A DNA stretch of 64,000 bases from Shinella sp. UYSO24 (GCA_902167985.1 CABHNZ010000014.1:101581-165580), one strand, 5' to 3'. Shown: positions 1 through 11,068, counted from the stretch's first letter. The notes: generated from the letters alone by a model not told the origin. Made by a program: numbers and translations.

Positions 1-370
1 GCACGAACCGTTTTCCGCACGAGTTTCCGGGGGGCAGCGGCAGCGTATCGGCATTGCCCGCGCACTTGCGCTCGAACCGGAGATCATCATCGCCGACGAA
101 GCCGTCTCGGCGCTCGATGTCTCCATTCAGGCTCAGGTTCTCGATCTTCTCGGCCAGCTCAAGAAGGAACTCAACCTGTCGCTTGTCTTCATCACCCACG
201 ATCTGCGCGTTGCAGCCAAGATCTGCGACCAGGTGATGGTGATGCAGAAGGGCGAGGTGGTGGAACTCGGAACGGGCAGCGAGATATTCGATACGCCCAC
301 CCATGATTATACGAAGAGACTGATCGAGGCCATTCCCGGTCGGGCGAAGGAAGCATTGATGACGGCGTGA
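1..370 (+). CDS. ABC transporter ATP-binding protein, C-terminal part (window edge)
   Basis: This is the 3' end of a dipeptide/oligopeptide-type ABC ATPase cut by the window edge. The frame ending at 368-370 encodes the end of the signature motif (SGGQRQRI), Walker B (IIIADEAVSALD), the switch histidine (VFITHD) and the usual Opp/Dpp C-terminal run DTPTHDYTKRLIEAIPG. At about 25 one T seems to be missing from the usual HEFSGG coding run, so the first eight codons are out of frame. The protein would energise an inner-membrane importer whose other genes lie upstream of the window. The amidase starts 32 bases later and is probably in the same operon. Confidence 0.9.
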   Translation, partial: HEPFSARVSGGQRQRIGIARALALEPEIIIADEAVSALDVSIQAQVLDLLGQLKKELNLSLVFITHDLRVAAKICDQVMVMQKGEVVELGTGSEIFDTPTHDYTKRLIEAIPGRAKEALMTA

Positions 371-402
371 GCTGTCGGAAAGATTTTTCAAGGAACGAGA
401 TC

Positions 403-1829
403 ATGAGCATGACGGAAAAGACCAATCTCGGCGAAATGACCGCGGCACAGCTTTCGGAACTGTTTGCGTCCGGCAAGGCCTCCCCGGTGGAGGCCGCCAA
501 GGCCTCGCTCGAACGGATCGAGAAGTTTAACGGCAGCGTCAACGCCTTTGCCTATGTCGTGCCGGAACTGGCGCTTGCCGAGGCACGGGCATCGGAAGCG
601 CGCTGGCAGAAAGGCGAGCCGCTGAGCCCGCTCGATGGCGCACCGACCACGATCAAGGAACTGACGCCGGTAAAGGGCATTCCGCATCGCCGCGGTTCGG
701 CGCTTGGCGCCACCACGCCGTCCGAAAAGGAATTCCTCATCATGGAACGCCTGCGTGCAGCGGGCGTCACCATTCTCGGCACGACGACATCGCCGGAATT
801 CGGCTGGAAGGGCGTGACCCATGGGCCGGCCTTCGGCAATACGCTCAATCCCTGGCGCACGGACCGCGCCTCGGGCGGGTCCTCCGGCGGCGCGGCCGTC
901 GCCGCAGCCCTCAATATGGGCGTCTTGCATGAAGGTTCCGATGGCGCCGGCTCGATCCGCATCCCCGCCTCTTTCTCGGGCGTTTTCGGTATCAAGCGAC
1001 CTATGGCTGGATCCCGTCGGATACGCCGACACCGCTCTTCGAGCTTGCTCATCGCGGCCCGCTGACCCGGACGGTGGAAGACGCAGCGCTCTTCATGAAT
1101 GCGACGACGGGTCCGACGCCGAAGGCGATGTATGGCTATTGCCCGACACCGGTGCCCAACTGGCACGAGGCGATCAGGGGCGCCAGCGTCAAGGGTTTGA
1201 AGATCGGCTATAGCCGCAATCTTGGTTACGCCGAGGTTCAGCCGGATGTCGCCGCCGCGATCGAGCGGGCGGCGCAGCGCCTTGCCGACATGGGCGCGAT
1301 CATCGAGGAGGTCGATCCGGGCTTCTCCAATCCGCAGGATGCGCTTCTCGCTCTCTGGTACGCGGCCGAGGCCCGCACAGTCGAAATGGTCAACCCGACG
1401 GAAGAGCAGAAGAAGCTGATGGATCCGGGCCTTATCCGCATCTACGAAAAGGGTTGCGGCTATACCGCCCGCGATTATGTGGCCGCCGAACAGGTGCGGG
1501 CGAACCTCAAGGTGACGATGGCGCTGTTCCACGAGAAGTATGATGCGCTGCTGCTGCCGACCATGCCGACGACGGCGATCGAGGCGGGCGTCGATTTCCC
1601 CGGCGGTATCGAAGGCAAGGACTGGTCTGACTGGTCGCCTTTCACCTATCCGTTCAACATGACGGGCCAGCCGGCTGTCTCGGTCCCCTGCGGCTTCGAT
1701 GCCGGCGGCCTTCCGATCGGCCTGCAATTCGTCGGTCCGCGCTTCCGCGACGATATCGTGCTGACGCTTGCCGCGGCCTATCAGGCGGCCTATCCGGAAG
1801 AAGTGCTGACGGCACCGCGCATCGCCTGA
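403..1829 (+). CDS. Amidase (amidase signature family)
   Basis: The protein is an amidase-signature hydrolase that cleaves an amide to acid and ammonia or amine in the cytoplasm. The Ser-cisSer-Lys triad is visible: Lys85 in PTTIKEL, the cis-Ser at about 160 in SGGSSGG, and the nucleophile Ser184 in DGAGSIRIP. The ATG at 403 is chosen because AGGA lies 8 bases upstream. One base is missing near 996 (ATCAAG then GCGACC expected), after which the frame resumes as TYGWIPSDTPTP and runs to 1829. About 475 residues, normal for the family. It lies between an ABC importer ATPase and a kinase/PLP-enzyme pair, which suggests that it acts on an imported amide. The exact substrate cannot be read from sequence. 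Confidence 0.9.
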
Positions 1830-1893
1830 ACCAGCAATCCGGTGCGGCGGTCTCAAGCCTCCGCACCGGCAATATCAAAACAACAGCATCGGG

Positions 1894-2968
1894 ATGGAAG
1901 ACATGGCCAACACGGCAGGCCAAGGGGCGGCAAGCGGGCTTGGCGCAGAGTTGAAAACAGGCGCGACGGCAGTGCCGCCCGATCAGGCGGAGCGTATCGC
2001 GCGCGAGAAATACGGGTTGACCGGCCGGGCCGAATGGCTGTGGGGTGAGAAGGACAGCAATTACCGGCTGACGCTTGCCGATGGCACCGCCTATCTCCTG
2101 AAAGTGCTGAACCCGGCGGAAAACCCGGCCGTCACCAGCATGCACAGTCAGGCCCTGCTCCATGTCGAGGCGGCGGACCCGGCCATTCCGATCCAGAGGA
2201 TCATCCGCACGGTCGATGGCGAGGCGGATTTCCGCATGACCGATGACGAGGGCGGCACGCGCGGCGTCCGCATGGTGACATTCGTACCGGGCGTCTCGCA
2301 GAAATCCCAGCCGCATTCGGCAAGACAGCGCCACCGCGTCGGCGTGCTGCTCGCGCGCATGCAGAAGGCGCTCGCCGACTTCACCCATGAGGCGGCGCAT
2401 CACCGGATCAGCTGGGATATGAAACATGCGGGCGGCATGCGCGAGCTTCTGCCTGTCTTCGAGGATGACGCCCAGCGTCGCAGGCTTGAGGCTGCCTTCG
2501 ACGGTTTCGAGCAGCAGGTCCTGCCGCGCATGGCGAGCCTTCCCGCGCAGGTGATCCATAACGACTTCAATATGGAAAATATCCTCGTCGAAGAGGCAGA
2601 TCCCGACACGATCAGCGGCATCATCGATTTCGGCGATATGGTCCATGCCCCCGTGCTTTTCGATGTGGCCGTTGGCGCCGCCTATCAGATCGGCTTCGAG
2701 GGCGATCCGGTCGAGGCGATGTGCGATTTCCTGAAGGGTTATGCGACGGAAAAGCGCCTTTCCGCCGAGGAGATCGAACTCCTCTACCCGGCGGTGCAGA
2801 CGCGGATGCTGATGCGTCTCGCATCCGGAATGGCGGGCAAGGCTCTTCCCGGAGCACCGTGACCTTTACACCCGCAACAGTCCGAGCGTGTGGGCGCAGT
2901 TCGAGCGGCTGGACGGGATTTCGAACGAGGATGCCATGCAGCGTCTGGCTGATGCCTGCCGCGGATGA
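1894..2968 (+). CDS. APH-fold small-molecule kinase (hydroxylysine-kinase-like)
   Basis: The protein belongs to the aminoglycoside phosphotransferase/choline kinase fold. The catalytic loop IHNDFNMENILV and the metal-binding GIIDFGD are both intact. Two bases seem to be missing around 2821-2825, after which the C-terminus PEWRARLFPEHRDLYTRN is read to a stop at 2966-2968. It lies 28 bases before a class III PLP enzyme of the AGXT2L type. In animals the kinase HYKK (AGPHD1) and the phospho-lyase AGXT2L2 act in sequence on hydroxylysine, so a kinase followed by a phospho-lyase is the leading reading here. This is inference from family and context. A resistance role is unlikely. ATG 1903 is an alternative start. 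Confidence 0.75.
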
Positions 2969-2996
2969 TGCAAGAAAGAGATCAAGGGAGAGAACA

Positions 2997-4330
2997 ATGA
3001 CCAAGCCAGCAACCACGATGATAAACGGCTTCGATGCCTCCCGGCTCGGCAGCCTGCCGGAGCGTGAACGCTCGATGATCGAGCGGCGCCAGGCCATGCT
3101 CGGCCCGTCCTACCGCCTGTTTTACGAAAACCCGCTGCATCTGGTGCGGGGCGAAGGCGTCTGGCTCTATGATCCGGATGGCAACGCCTATCTCGACACC
3201 TATAACAACGTGCCGTCGGTCGGCCATTGCCATCCGAAAGTGGTTGCCGCGATGGCCGAACAGGCGGCCGTCCTCAACACCCATACCCGCTATCTCGACG
3301 AGAAGATCCTCGATTACTCGGAGAAGCTTCTCGCCACATTCCCGGCCGAGATGAACCGCGTCATGTATTGCTGCACCGGCAGCGAGGCGGTCGATCTCGC
3401 CCTGCGGCTTGCGTCCTATTACACCGGCGGCACGGGCATCATCATTACCGAGAACGCCTATCATGGCACGACGGCCGCTGCCGCCGGCATCTCGCCCTCG
3501 CTCGGCCCGAACATGCCGCTTGGCATGCATGTGATGACGGTTCCGGCGCCGGATAGCTATCGTGCCGATGGGCGTGACGTGGGCGAGGCTTTCGCCGAAG
3601 AAGTCTCCAAGGCCATCGCCTTCATGCTGCGCCGCGGCATCAAGCCGGCGGCCTTTATCGCCGACAGCATCTTTTCCACCGACGGCATATTTTCGGAGCC
3701 TGCGGGCTTCCTGAAGAAGACGCTGGATGTGGTTCACGCGGCAGGCGCGCTTTATATTGCCGACGAAGTGCAACCGGGCTTCGGCCGCACCGGCTCCCAT
3801 ATGTGGGGCTTCATGCGCCATGATATCGTTCCCGATATCGCCGTGATGGGTAAGCCGATGGGCAATGGCCTGCCGATCGCGGCTGCCGTCATGAAGGGCG
3901 AGGTGCAGGAGCGTTTCGGTCGCGACATCCGCTATTTCAATACATTCGGCGCCAATCATGTCTCGATTGCCGCCGCCAACGCCGTCCTCGACATCATCCG
4001 CGACGAGGATCTGATGGGCAATGCGCTTACGACCGGCAATTACATGCTGGAAGGCATGCGCACGCTGCAGAAGACGTTCGATTGCATCGGCGATGTGCGC
4101 GGCGCAGGCCTCTTCCTCGGGCTCGAATTCGTCAAGGACCGGCAAAGCCGCGAGCCGGACGGCAGCGTTCGCTTGCCGTGGTGAACCGCATGCGCGAGCG
4201 CCGTGTGCTCATCAGCGCCGCCGGCATCCATGGCAACACGCTGAAGATCCGGCCACCGCTGCCCTTCGGCAGGGAGCATGCGGATATCTTCCTGAAGACG
4301 CTGGAAGACGTGTTGCACGAAACCAACTGA
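2997..4330 (+). CDS. Class III PLP enzyme, AGXT2L/phospho-lyase-like
   Basis: This is a fold-type I PLP enzyme of aminotransferase class III. Visible are the N-terminal NVPSVGHCHPKV and VLNTHTRYLDE segments, the PLP-binding GSEAVDLALR, the Asp of ADEVQPGFGRTG and the Schiff-base Lys in VMGKPMGNG. The N-terminal wording resembles animal AGXT2L1/2, which are phospho-lyases acting on phosphoethanolamine or phosphohydroxylysine rather than aminotransferases. One base is missing near 4167. The frame resumes as SLAVVNRMRERRVLIS and ends at 4330 with LEDVLHETN. It directly follows the APH-fold kinase, so the pair probably phosphorylates and then eliminates phosphate and ammonia from an amino alcohol or hydroxyamino acid. 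A plain transaminase role remains possible. Confidence 0.82.
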
Positions 4331-4367
4331 TCCCGCAGCCCTTTCCCCTGTAGCCGAAGGACCGACC

Positions 4368-5606
4368 ATGACCACGTTATCGGATATCAATGCAGAGCGT
4401 CTCTGGGCGGACATCATGACGATGGGCGCGATCGGGGCGACGGAGGGCGGCGGCAGTTTCCGTCCGGCGCTGTCCGACGCGGATCGCGAAGGGCGCAATC
4501 TCTTCCGCTACTGGGCACAAGAAGCGGGGCTTGCGGTCACGGTCGATGCGATCGGCAACATGTTCGCACGCCGCGAGGGCAGCGATCCCTCGCTTGCGCC
4601 ACTGGTCATCGGCAGTCATCTCGATACCCAGATGCCGGGTGGCAAGTTCGATGGTGTTCTCGGCGTGCTGGCCGGCCTTGCCGTCATACGCGCCCTCGAT
4701 GCCGCCGGCATCGTCACGCGGCGTGCCATCGAGATCGCCAATTTCACCAATGAAGAAGGCGCCCGCTTTCAGCCGGGCGTGATGGGATCCGGCATTTTTG
4801 CCGGGCTTCTGCCGCTCGATGAAGCCCTGTCGCGCAAGGATGACGGCGGCGCGATGCTTGGCGACGAGCTTGCCCGTATCGGCTATGCCGGGTCATTGCC
4901 GGTCGGTGGCCGGCCGATCCATAAATATCTTGAGCTGCATATCGAACAGGGGCCGGAAATGGAAAAATCGGGAGCGGTGATCGCTGCCGTTTCCAACAGT
5001 TCCTGGGGATGCAGCGGTTTCATCGATATCAAGGGCGAGAACGGACATTCGCAGACGGCGGCCATGTCGACGCGACGTAATTCGCTCGTCGCTGCGGCAA
5101 AACTCATCCTCGAGATCGAGGCGATCGGCGCCGAGAACGAACCGGATGGTATGGTCAGCGCCACCGTCATTCGCAACTGGCCGAACAACCGGGTGAATAT
5201 TCCGCACCTCACCAAGCTCTCCTACGTTGCCGTCCATTCGACCGATGAAGGGCGTGCACGGATCGTCGAGCGGATCGAGGCGGCTGCGAGGCGGATCGCC
5301 GAAGAGACCGGCCTCGTGATCGATGCGACGACCTCGCATTATCGGCAGAGGCTCGATCTCTCGCCGGATCTCTCGGCGCAGGTTCTCGCTGTTGCCGGCC
5401 GGCTCGGCTATCCGTCCATGATGCTGCCGACGCTGACCTCGCATGATGCGCTGTCCATGCATCATCTCTGCCCGACCGCGATCATTTTCGTGCCCTGCAG
5501 AGGCGGAATTTCACACAGCGAGCAGGAATGGTGCTATCCGGAGCACGCCGCGGCGGGCGCGCGCGCCTGCTGGAAATGGGCGCTGATCAGTGCAAATGAA
5601 GCGTGA
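4368..5606 (+). CDS. Zn-dependent amidohydrolase/carbamoylase (M20 family)
   Basis: The gene is intact, 412 residues, of the hydantoinase/carbamoylase M20 family that includes allantoate amidohydrolase, beta-ureidopropionase and N-carbamoyl-L-amino-acid hydrolase. Metal-site motifs are present: GSHLDTQ (His84, Asp86), the bridging Asp95 in GKFDG, NFTNEEGARF with paired Glu at 129-130, LHIEQGP, and the late SHDA plus GGISHSEQE. The ATG at 4368 follows AAGGA. It probably hydrolyses an N-carbamoyl or ureido compound to ammonia, CO2 and an amino acid. It lies at the end of the amidase-kinase-PLP-enzyme operon. The substrate cannot be fixed from sequence, and allantoate is only one option. Confidence 0.88.
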   Translation: MTTLSDINAERLWADIMTMGAIGATEGGGSFRPALSDADREGRNLFRYWAQEAGLAVTVDAIGNMFARREGSDPSLAPLVIGSHLDTQMPGGKFDGVLGVLAGLAVIRALDAAGIVTRRAIEIANFTNEEGARFQPGVMGSGIFAGLLPLDEALSRKDDGGAMLGDELARIGYAGSLPVGGRPIHKYLELHIEQGPEMEKSGAVIAAVSNSSWGCSGFIDIKGENGHSQTAAMSTRRNSLVAAAKLILEIEAIGAENEPDGMVSATVIRNWPNNRVNIPHLTKLSYVAVHSTDEGRARIVERIEAAARRIAEETGLVIDATTSHYRQRLDLSPDLSAQVLAVAGRLGYPSMMLPTLTSHDALSMHHLCPTAIIFVPCRGGISHSEQEWCYPEHAAAGARACWKWALISANEA

Positions 5607-5707
5607 CAGGATCACTCCGCCGGTGGCGGGTGATCCGGGAGGATGTCATCGCTATCGGTTCGGAATGGCCGAACGGGTGGAATTGAGGCAGGCAAGCGAG
5701 GGTTTGA

Positions 5708-6445
5708 GTGAACTGGAACACGAGACAGGGATCGGAGGATACGGGCAGCAGCCTTCCGAAGGCGATCTGGGCCTATAATGTCATTCGTGATGCGATCATC
5801 ACGATGAAGCTTGCGCCCGGCGAGACGCTGAACGAGAAGGAAACCTGCGCTGAACTCGGGATTTCCCGCACGCCCATGCGCGAGGCCGTGTTGCGGCTGG
5901 CCCAGGAAGGTCTCGTCAACATCGTTCCGAGCGGCGGCACATTCGTCAACAAGATCGTCATCCGCAAGGTGATCGAGGGCCATCTGGTCCGCTCCAGCCT
6001 CGAGATGCGGACGGTAAAGCTTGCCGCCCGCAATTTCGATCCGGTCTATGAGCGTGATCTGGACCTTCTGATCTTCCGTCAGCAGGATGCAGGCAAGCAT
6101 CGCGATATCGACGAGGCGTTCAAGGTCGACAACGAGTTTCACCGCCTTCTGTGCCGTATCGCCGGCTTTCCGAATGTCTGGCAGACCATACACAACGCCA
6201 CCGGCCAGCTCGATCGGGTGCGTCGTCTGGCCTTTCCGAAAATGGGCTATTTCGAGGAGGTCAGCGACGAGCATGTAGCGCTGACTGCGGCGATCAAGGC
6301 ACATGACGAGGGTGAGGCCGCAAGGCTTTTGAAGATACACTTTGCCGGTATCTTCGCCGTCGTTCAGTTCGTCCTCCAGACGGATGCCGCCATCATGACC
6401 GGCGAAGGGGATATCGAACTGCTCAAGGCGCTGGAAGAAGTCTGA
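5708..6445 (+). CDS. GntR family transcriptional regulator (FadR/FCD type)
   Basis: An intact 245-residue DNA-binding regulator. The N-terminal winged helix reads ELGISRTPMREAVLRLAQEG and the wing SGGTFV. The C-terminal FCD domain carries the probable metal ligands in DNEFHRLL, SDEHVALT and KIHFAG. The GTG at 5708 is preceded by GAGGG at a spacing of about 6. Because it closes the 403-5606 gene run in the same direction, it is probably the local regulator of the amidase/carbamoylase operon, sensing an acidic intermediate as FCD proteins do. The first 25 residues before the helix are poorly conserved, so the start could be slightly downstream. Confidence 0.88.
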   Translation: MNWNTRQGSEDTGSSLPKAIWAYNVIRDAIITMKLAPGETLNEKETCAELGISRTPMREAVLRLAQEGLVNIVPSGGTFVNKIVIRKVIEGHLVRSSLEMRTVKLAARNFDPVYERDLDLLIFRQQDAGKHRDIDEAFKVDNEFHRLLCRIAGFPNVWQTIHNATGQLDRVRRLAFPKMGYFEEVSDEHVALTAAIKAHDEGEAARLLKIHFAGIFAVVQFVLQTDAAIMTGEGDIELLKALEEV

Positions 6446-6458
6446 TCGTGATATGCCC

Positions 6459-6489
6459 GCCGGCAAGGGCGCAACGTTGCGTTGCCGGC
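6459..6489. terminator. Inverted repeat between convergent genes
   Basis: GCCGGCAA at 6459-6466 pairs with TTGCCGGC at 6482-6489, and the inside holds a second palindrome, CGCAACGTTGCG, at 6470-6481. It lies in the 69-base gap between the gntR stop and the convergent iclR stop, where a bidirectional terminator is expected. There is no long T run on either side, so this is a candidate from position and stem strength. Confidence 0.5.
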
Positions 6490-6514
6490 CTTCCGCCAGC
6501 GCCCGATGCAGGCG

Positions 6515-7317
6515 TTAAGCCAGATGCTTGCGGACGGTGCTGACGATCGAGGCGACCCTCTCCTCGTCGATCTCATTGGGGACGAGCAGCGAAATGCCGG
6601 CCTGGCTGTTGAAGGCTGCTGCCCCATCCGCGGAAAAGGCGATGGTCTTGATGTCGGTCTGCTTGTTGCGCCGCATGCCGATGGCAAAGCCGTCCCGTTG
6701 CAGCATCGCGATCTCTGCCGTGATCGTGTCTATGCCGACACTCCATTGGCGGTATCGTGGCTGATTGATCTCGATGATCTTGGCGCGTGAGACCTCGTCC
6801 ATCTGCGCCAGAACCGACACGCCGCCAAGCCCGACACCGAGCGGCAGGCGGCCGCCGACGCCTTCAAACAGGGCCTGTATTGGGCTGCTGCCGATCGAGA
6901 AATCGAGACAGACGGAATCGAGCCCCGACCGCGCCATCAGATAGCTCGACAGGCCTGTCTCCGCGCTGATGCCGATCAGGGCAGGGCGGAAGAAATTGAC
7001 CATGTCATTGATGCCGTGGGACTTGTTGGCCAGCGCATAGATGGCGGGCCCGAGCCTGTAGGCGCCGCGCCGCCCGGATTGTTCGACAAAGCCATGCTGC
7101 GACAGTGCCACAAGCGCCCGATGAACTGCCGACTTGGAATCGTCGACGCGGGTTGCCAGTTCGGACAGTGTAAACCCGCGGCATTCGCTTCTCCCAAGGC
7201 GAGGAGAAGTTCTGCACCGCGCATGACATTGCTGGAAGATTTCTTGTCACCGTCCAAGATCTGGGCCCCTTGTTGCCTGATGGCGGCCGCTGCTGCGTGG
7301 CAACCGGCGATCCGCAT
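6515..7317 (-). CDS. IclR family transcriptional regulator
   Basis: An IclR-type regulator of about 265 residues. The N-terminal winged helix is read as LSELATRVDDSKSAVHRALV followed by LSQHGFVEQ, then an effector domain with TGLSSYLMARSG and GVGLGGVSVLAQM. One base is missing near 7178, in a GGGTTT run, separating the first helix from the rest. The start is uncertain: a TTG in the segment encoding DGDKKSSS has AAGGGG 8 bases upstream and may be preferred to the distal ATG at 7317. It is the third gene after hyuA and hyuB on the same strand and so probably regulates that operon and possibly the divergent importer at 11512. Confidence 0.82.
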
Positions 7318-7383
7318 CCTGCCTGCTATCGGTGTGACGTGTTTCGGCGCCCGCTGTCAATTGCAGGCGCCGAAAGCGCAAGT

Positions 7384-9020
7384 TCAGCCGTAGATCGCCT
7401 TGGCTTCCTCGGCATTGACGCGGCCTTCACGAACATCGCGCGCCACTTCGGACTTGCCGCGCCGGAGGGCACGCCATAGCCGCCGGCGCCGGCGTGACGA
7501 TTTCCAGAAGATCGCCTGCCTTCAGGTCGGTCGATCCGTCGACGAAGCCTTCGGGGCTGCCGTTGAGGGTGAAATATCCGCGCGCGCCCTCGTGTCCGCC
7601 GTCGAGGCCCCAGGGCGCCGAGATCAGGCGCGATCCCATGACCTGAACACGGCAATCGGCTTCGGCACGATACACACGCCGCAGGCCCATGCCGCCGCGA
7701 TAGGTGCCGGCGCCGCCGGAGCCGTCGACCAGTTCATAGCGCAGGAGCGAGATCGGATATTCGTTTCTAGCGCCTCGACCGGCAGATTGGAGGTGTTGGT
7801 CATATGAACATGGACGCCGTCGAGGCCATCCTTGTTGCGCCGGGCGCCGAAGCCGCCGCCGATCGTTTCCAGATAGACCCAGAGGCTCTTGTCGCACGCG
7901 TGCCGTTGAAGCTTGCAACACCGACCGAGCCGTTCGAGGCAGCCGTGACGCGCTCCGGCACGACGCTTGCGAGCGCCCCGTGGATGAGGTCGACCACACG
8001 CTGGCAGGCGGTGATACGGCCATCGACCGCGCCGGGATGACCGCAGCGCAGCAGCGTTCCCTCCTCGGCCGTGACATGGATCGGCCGTGCAAGGCCGGCA
8101 TTCGGCAGGATGGTCGGATCGACGATCGACTTCACCGCGTAATAGACCGTGGCGAGGAGCGCGGTATAGACGACGTTGAGGCCGGCGCGAACCTGCGGCG
8201 GGCTGACGAAATCGAGATGCATCTCGTCGCCCTTCACCTCGATCGTCACCGAGAATTCAAGCTCGCCATGCAGCGCCTCGCTGTCGAAGCGGTCGGAGAA
8301 GGCGTAGGTGCCATCGGGAATGCTGGCGATGCCGAGCCGCATCTTGCGCTCCGCATAGTCCATCAGCTCTGCGCCGGCGGCCAGCACCGTTTCCAGCCCG
8401 TATTTATGGGCAAGTTCGGTCAGGCGCGTCACGCCCAGCCGGTTCGCCGCCATCTGGGCGCGCAGGTCCGACACGCGCTCATGCGGCACCTGGCAGTTGA
8501 GCAGGAACAGCCGCTGGATGTCTTCCTGCAGCACGCCTTCGCGGTAGAGGCGCACCGGCGGAATGCGCAGGCCTTCCTGATAGATATGCGCGTGTCCGCG
8601 GTCTGCGAAGTCGGAATGGTGAGCGGTGTTGATCGCCCAGGCAACGAGCGTGCCGTCGATGAAGATCGGTTCGGCCATGACAATGTCGGGAAGATGCGTG
8701 CCACCGCCTTCATAGGCATCATTGCCGATGAAGATATCGCCCGGCCGGATGTTTTCGACGCCCGGCGTCTTGATGAGATAGGGCACGAAACCGATGAAGC
8801 TGCCGAGATGCATGGGGATATGCTCGGCCTGGCAGAGCATGGCGCCGTTTGCATCGAAGAGGGCCGTCGAGCAGTCGCGGCGTTCCTTGATATTGGTGGA
8901 ATAGCTGGCGCGCACCAGTGCCTCACCCATTTCCTCCACGGTGGAGGCGAAGGCGTTGGCGATGACTTCGACGGTAATCGGGTTGAGTTTGGACGTCTGT
9001 CCAGGAGTGACGTTAAGCAT
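7384..9020 (-). CDS. hyuB: Hydantoinase/oxoprolinase subunit B (HyuB)
   Basis: This is the B subunit of an ATP-dependent N-methylhydantoinase/acetophenone carboxylase/oxoprolinase-type enzyme. Typical features include NPITVEVIANAF at the start, STNIKERRDCSTALFD, GDIFIGNDAYEGGGTHLPD, HHSDFADRGH, and near the C-terminus ELVDGSGGAGTYRGGMG. The ATG at 9020 overlaps the hyuA stop by 8 bases, a translational coupling arrangement. Four single-base breaks, near 7905, 7767, 7487 and 7462, must be repaired to read through to EEAKAIYG and the stop at 7384-7386. All have the sign of a missing base. Together with HyuA it should open a cyclic imide or lactam at the expense of ATP. About 545 residues, the family's usual size. 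Confidence 0.85.
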
Positions 9021-11068
9021 CGCGAGCCTCGAGCAGAAGATTGAGATAGGCGTCCACGGTTGCCGTGGTGTGAAGCGGAACGACGGTGGTCGTGTCCATC
9101 TGGTCGATGATCGCCGGCCCTTCGATAACATTGCCGGCCTTGAGCTTGGAACGATCGTAGAGCGTGGCACTGACGAAGCCGCCAGCCTCCATCATCCAGA
9201 CTTCGCGGGCGCCGGTAATGGCTGCCGATGCATCCGGGCCTTCGAGCGGAACCGGCTTGAACTGCGCCTTTTCGACAAGGCCGCTTGCTGCCAGGCGGAA
9301 CGTCACAAGCTGGATGGCCTCGCCCTCGGCGATGAAGCCGTAGAGCTGACGGTGGGCGTCGAGGAAGCCCTTTTCGATTGCCGAAAGCGTCGAGGCGTCG
9401 AGCGGTCCAGCCGGGACAGAGACCGGGATCTCGTAATTCTGGCCGGCGTAGCGCACATCGACCGTGCGCGACATCTGCCGGTTTTCAGGTGCGATCTCTT
9501 CGGCGTCGAACCAGCCAAGCGCCTTTTCCTCAAGCTGGCCGTAGATCTGCGCCAGCGTTTCGGGGGCGGTGTCGCTGAGGCGGCAGAGCTGCGTCGCCGA
9601 GAAGTCGGTGCGCAGATCGGTCATCAGCAGGCCGAGTGCGCAGAGTACACCGGGGGTTGTCGGGATGAGGATCTTCTTCATGCCGAGTTCGCGGGCAAGG
9701 CGGGCGGCGTGAACCGGGCCCGCACCGCCGAAGGCGACGAGCGTATATTCGCGCGGATCATGGCCGCGCTGGACGCTGATGACGCGGATGGCCTTGGCCA
9801 TGTTGGCCGCGACGATATCAAGAATGCCGTTGGCCGTTTCGAGCGTTTCCATGCCGAGCTTGTCGGCCAGCGTCTTGATCGCGGCGCGGGACTTTTCCTG
9901 ATCGATCGCCATGCGGCCGTTCAGGAGCGATTTCGGGTTCTGCGTCTGGAGAAGGACGTTGGCATCCGTCACCGTCGGTTCGGTATTGCCAAGCCCGTAG
10001 CAGGCCGGACCCGGATTGGCGCCTGCGCTGCGCGGGCCAACCTTGAGGAAGCCGCCGTTATCGACATAGGCGATCGAGCCGCCACCGGCGCCGACCGTGT
10101 GAATGTCGAGCATAGGCGCCTTGATCGGGTAGCCATGCACGACGGATTCGTTGACGACCTGGCACTTGCCATTGGTCAGAAGCGCGACGTCGGAGGACGT
10201 GCCCCCCATGTCGAAGGTGATCAGGTTGTCGATGCCGGTCATCTTGCCGATCGCCTGCGCGGCGACGACACCGGTGCTCGGACCGGAAAGGACGGTCCTG
10301 ACCGGCAGGTCGGCTGCCGTGTCGAAACCGATCACGCCACCATTCGACTGGGTGAGCTGCGGTGTCACCGCAATGCCGAGATCTTTCAGCTTGCCGCTCA
10401 GCGCCTTCACATAGCCCTTCATGACCGGGCCGAGATAGGCGTTGACGACCGTCGTCGACAGGCGCTCGAACTCGCGGAACTCCGGTGCGATGGCGTGCGA
10501 GAGTGCGGCAAAGGCTTCCGGAAACTCTTCTTCGAGGATCTGGCCGCGCGCGCCTCATGTTCCGAATTGAGGAAGCTGTAGAGGAAGCAGACGGCCACCG
10601 ACTTGACGCCTGCCGCCTTCAACTGGCGAACGGCGGCGCGGAACTCGTCTTCGTCGAGCGCAATTTCAGTCGTCCCGTCGGTGCGGACACGCTCCTTGAC
10701 GCCGATGCGCAGGTCGCGTGAAACCAGCGTTTCCGGCTTGTCGGCCTGCAGATCGTAGAGATCCGGGCGCTTCTGACGGCCGATTTCGAGCAGGTCGCGA
10801 AAGCCGTCCGTGGTGATGAGGCCGTTTCGACGCCGCGGCCCTGAATGAGCGCGTTGGTCGCAACCGTCGTCCCATGGCCGAGGAAGGTGATGTCTGCCGG
10901 CGTTGCGCCCACCTCTCTTACGCCTTCTTCCACGCCCTGCGTGATGCCGCGCGAGGGATCGTCGGGCGTCGAGGAAACCTTCCATATCCGGACTTCACCG
11001 GTTTCCTCGTCGAAGAGGCACACATCCGTGAACGTGCCGCCGGAATCTACGCCTAAACGCCATGCCAT
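9013..11068 (-). CDS. hyuA: Hydantoinase/oxoprolinase subunit A (HyuA)
   Basis: The A subunit has an actin/Hsp70-like ATPase fold. The N-terminal phosphate loop reads LGVDSGGTFTDVCLFDE and is followed by FLGHGTTVATNALIQ, then the second phosphate motif ITFDMGGTSSDVA, GAGGGSIAYVD, and GPACYG. The start ATG at 11068 (MAWRLGVDSGG) has AAGGGAA upstream. Breaks consistent with one missing base each occur near 10825 and 10553, and the frame from 10422 to 9013 is open. It is the first gene of hyuA-hyuB-iclR and is divergent from the importer binding protein at 11512 across an AT-rich spacer. The substrate class is 5-membered cyclic amides such as hydantoins or 5-oxoproline; the exact compound is unknown. 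Confidence 0.87.

Noticed and set aside
1894..2968. Aminoglycoside resistance kinase
   Set aside because: The APH fold is shared with many metabolic kinases. The gene lies in a catabolic operon next to a PLP enzyme, which points to a metabolic role.
8941..10581. Plus-strand open frame of 546 codons across hyuB/hyuA
   Set aside because: It is a shadow of the minus-strand hyu genes. Similar long antisense frames occur over the HyuA-HyuB fusion (25651-27138) and the receptor gene (43049-44296), and none has recognisable motifs.
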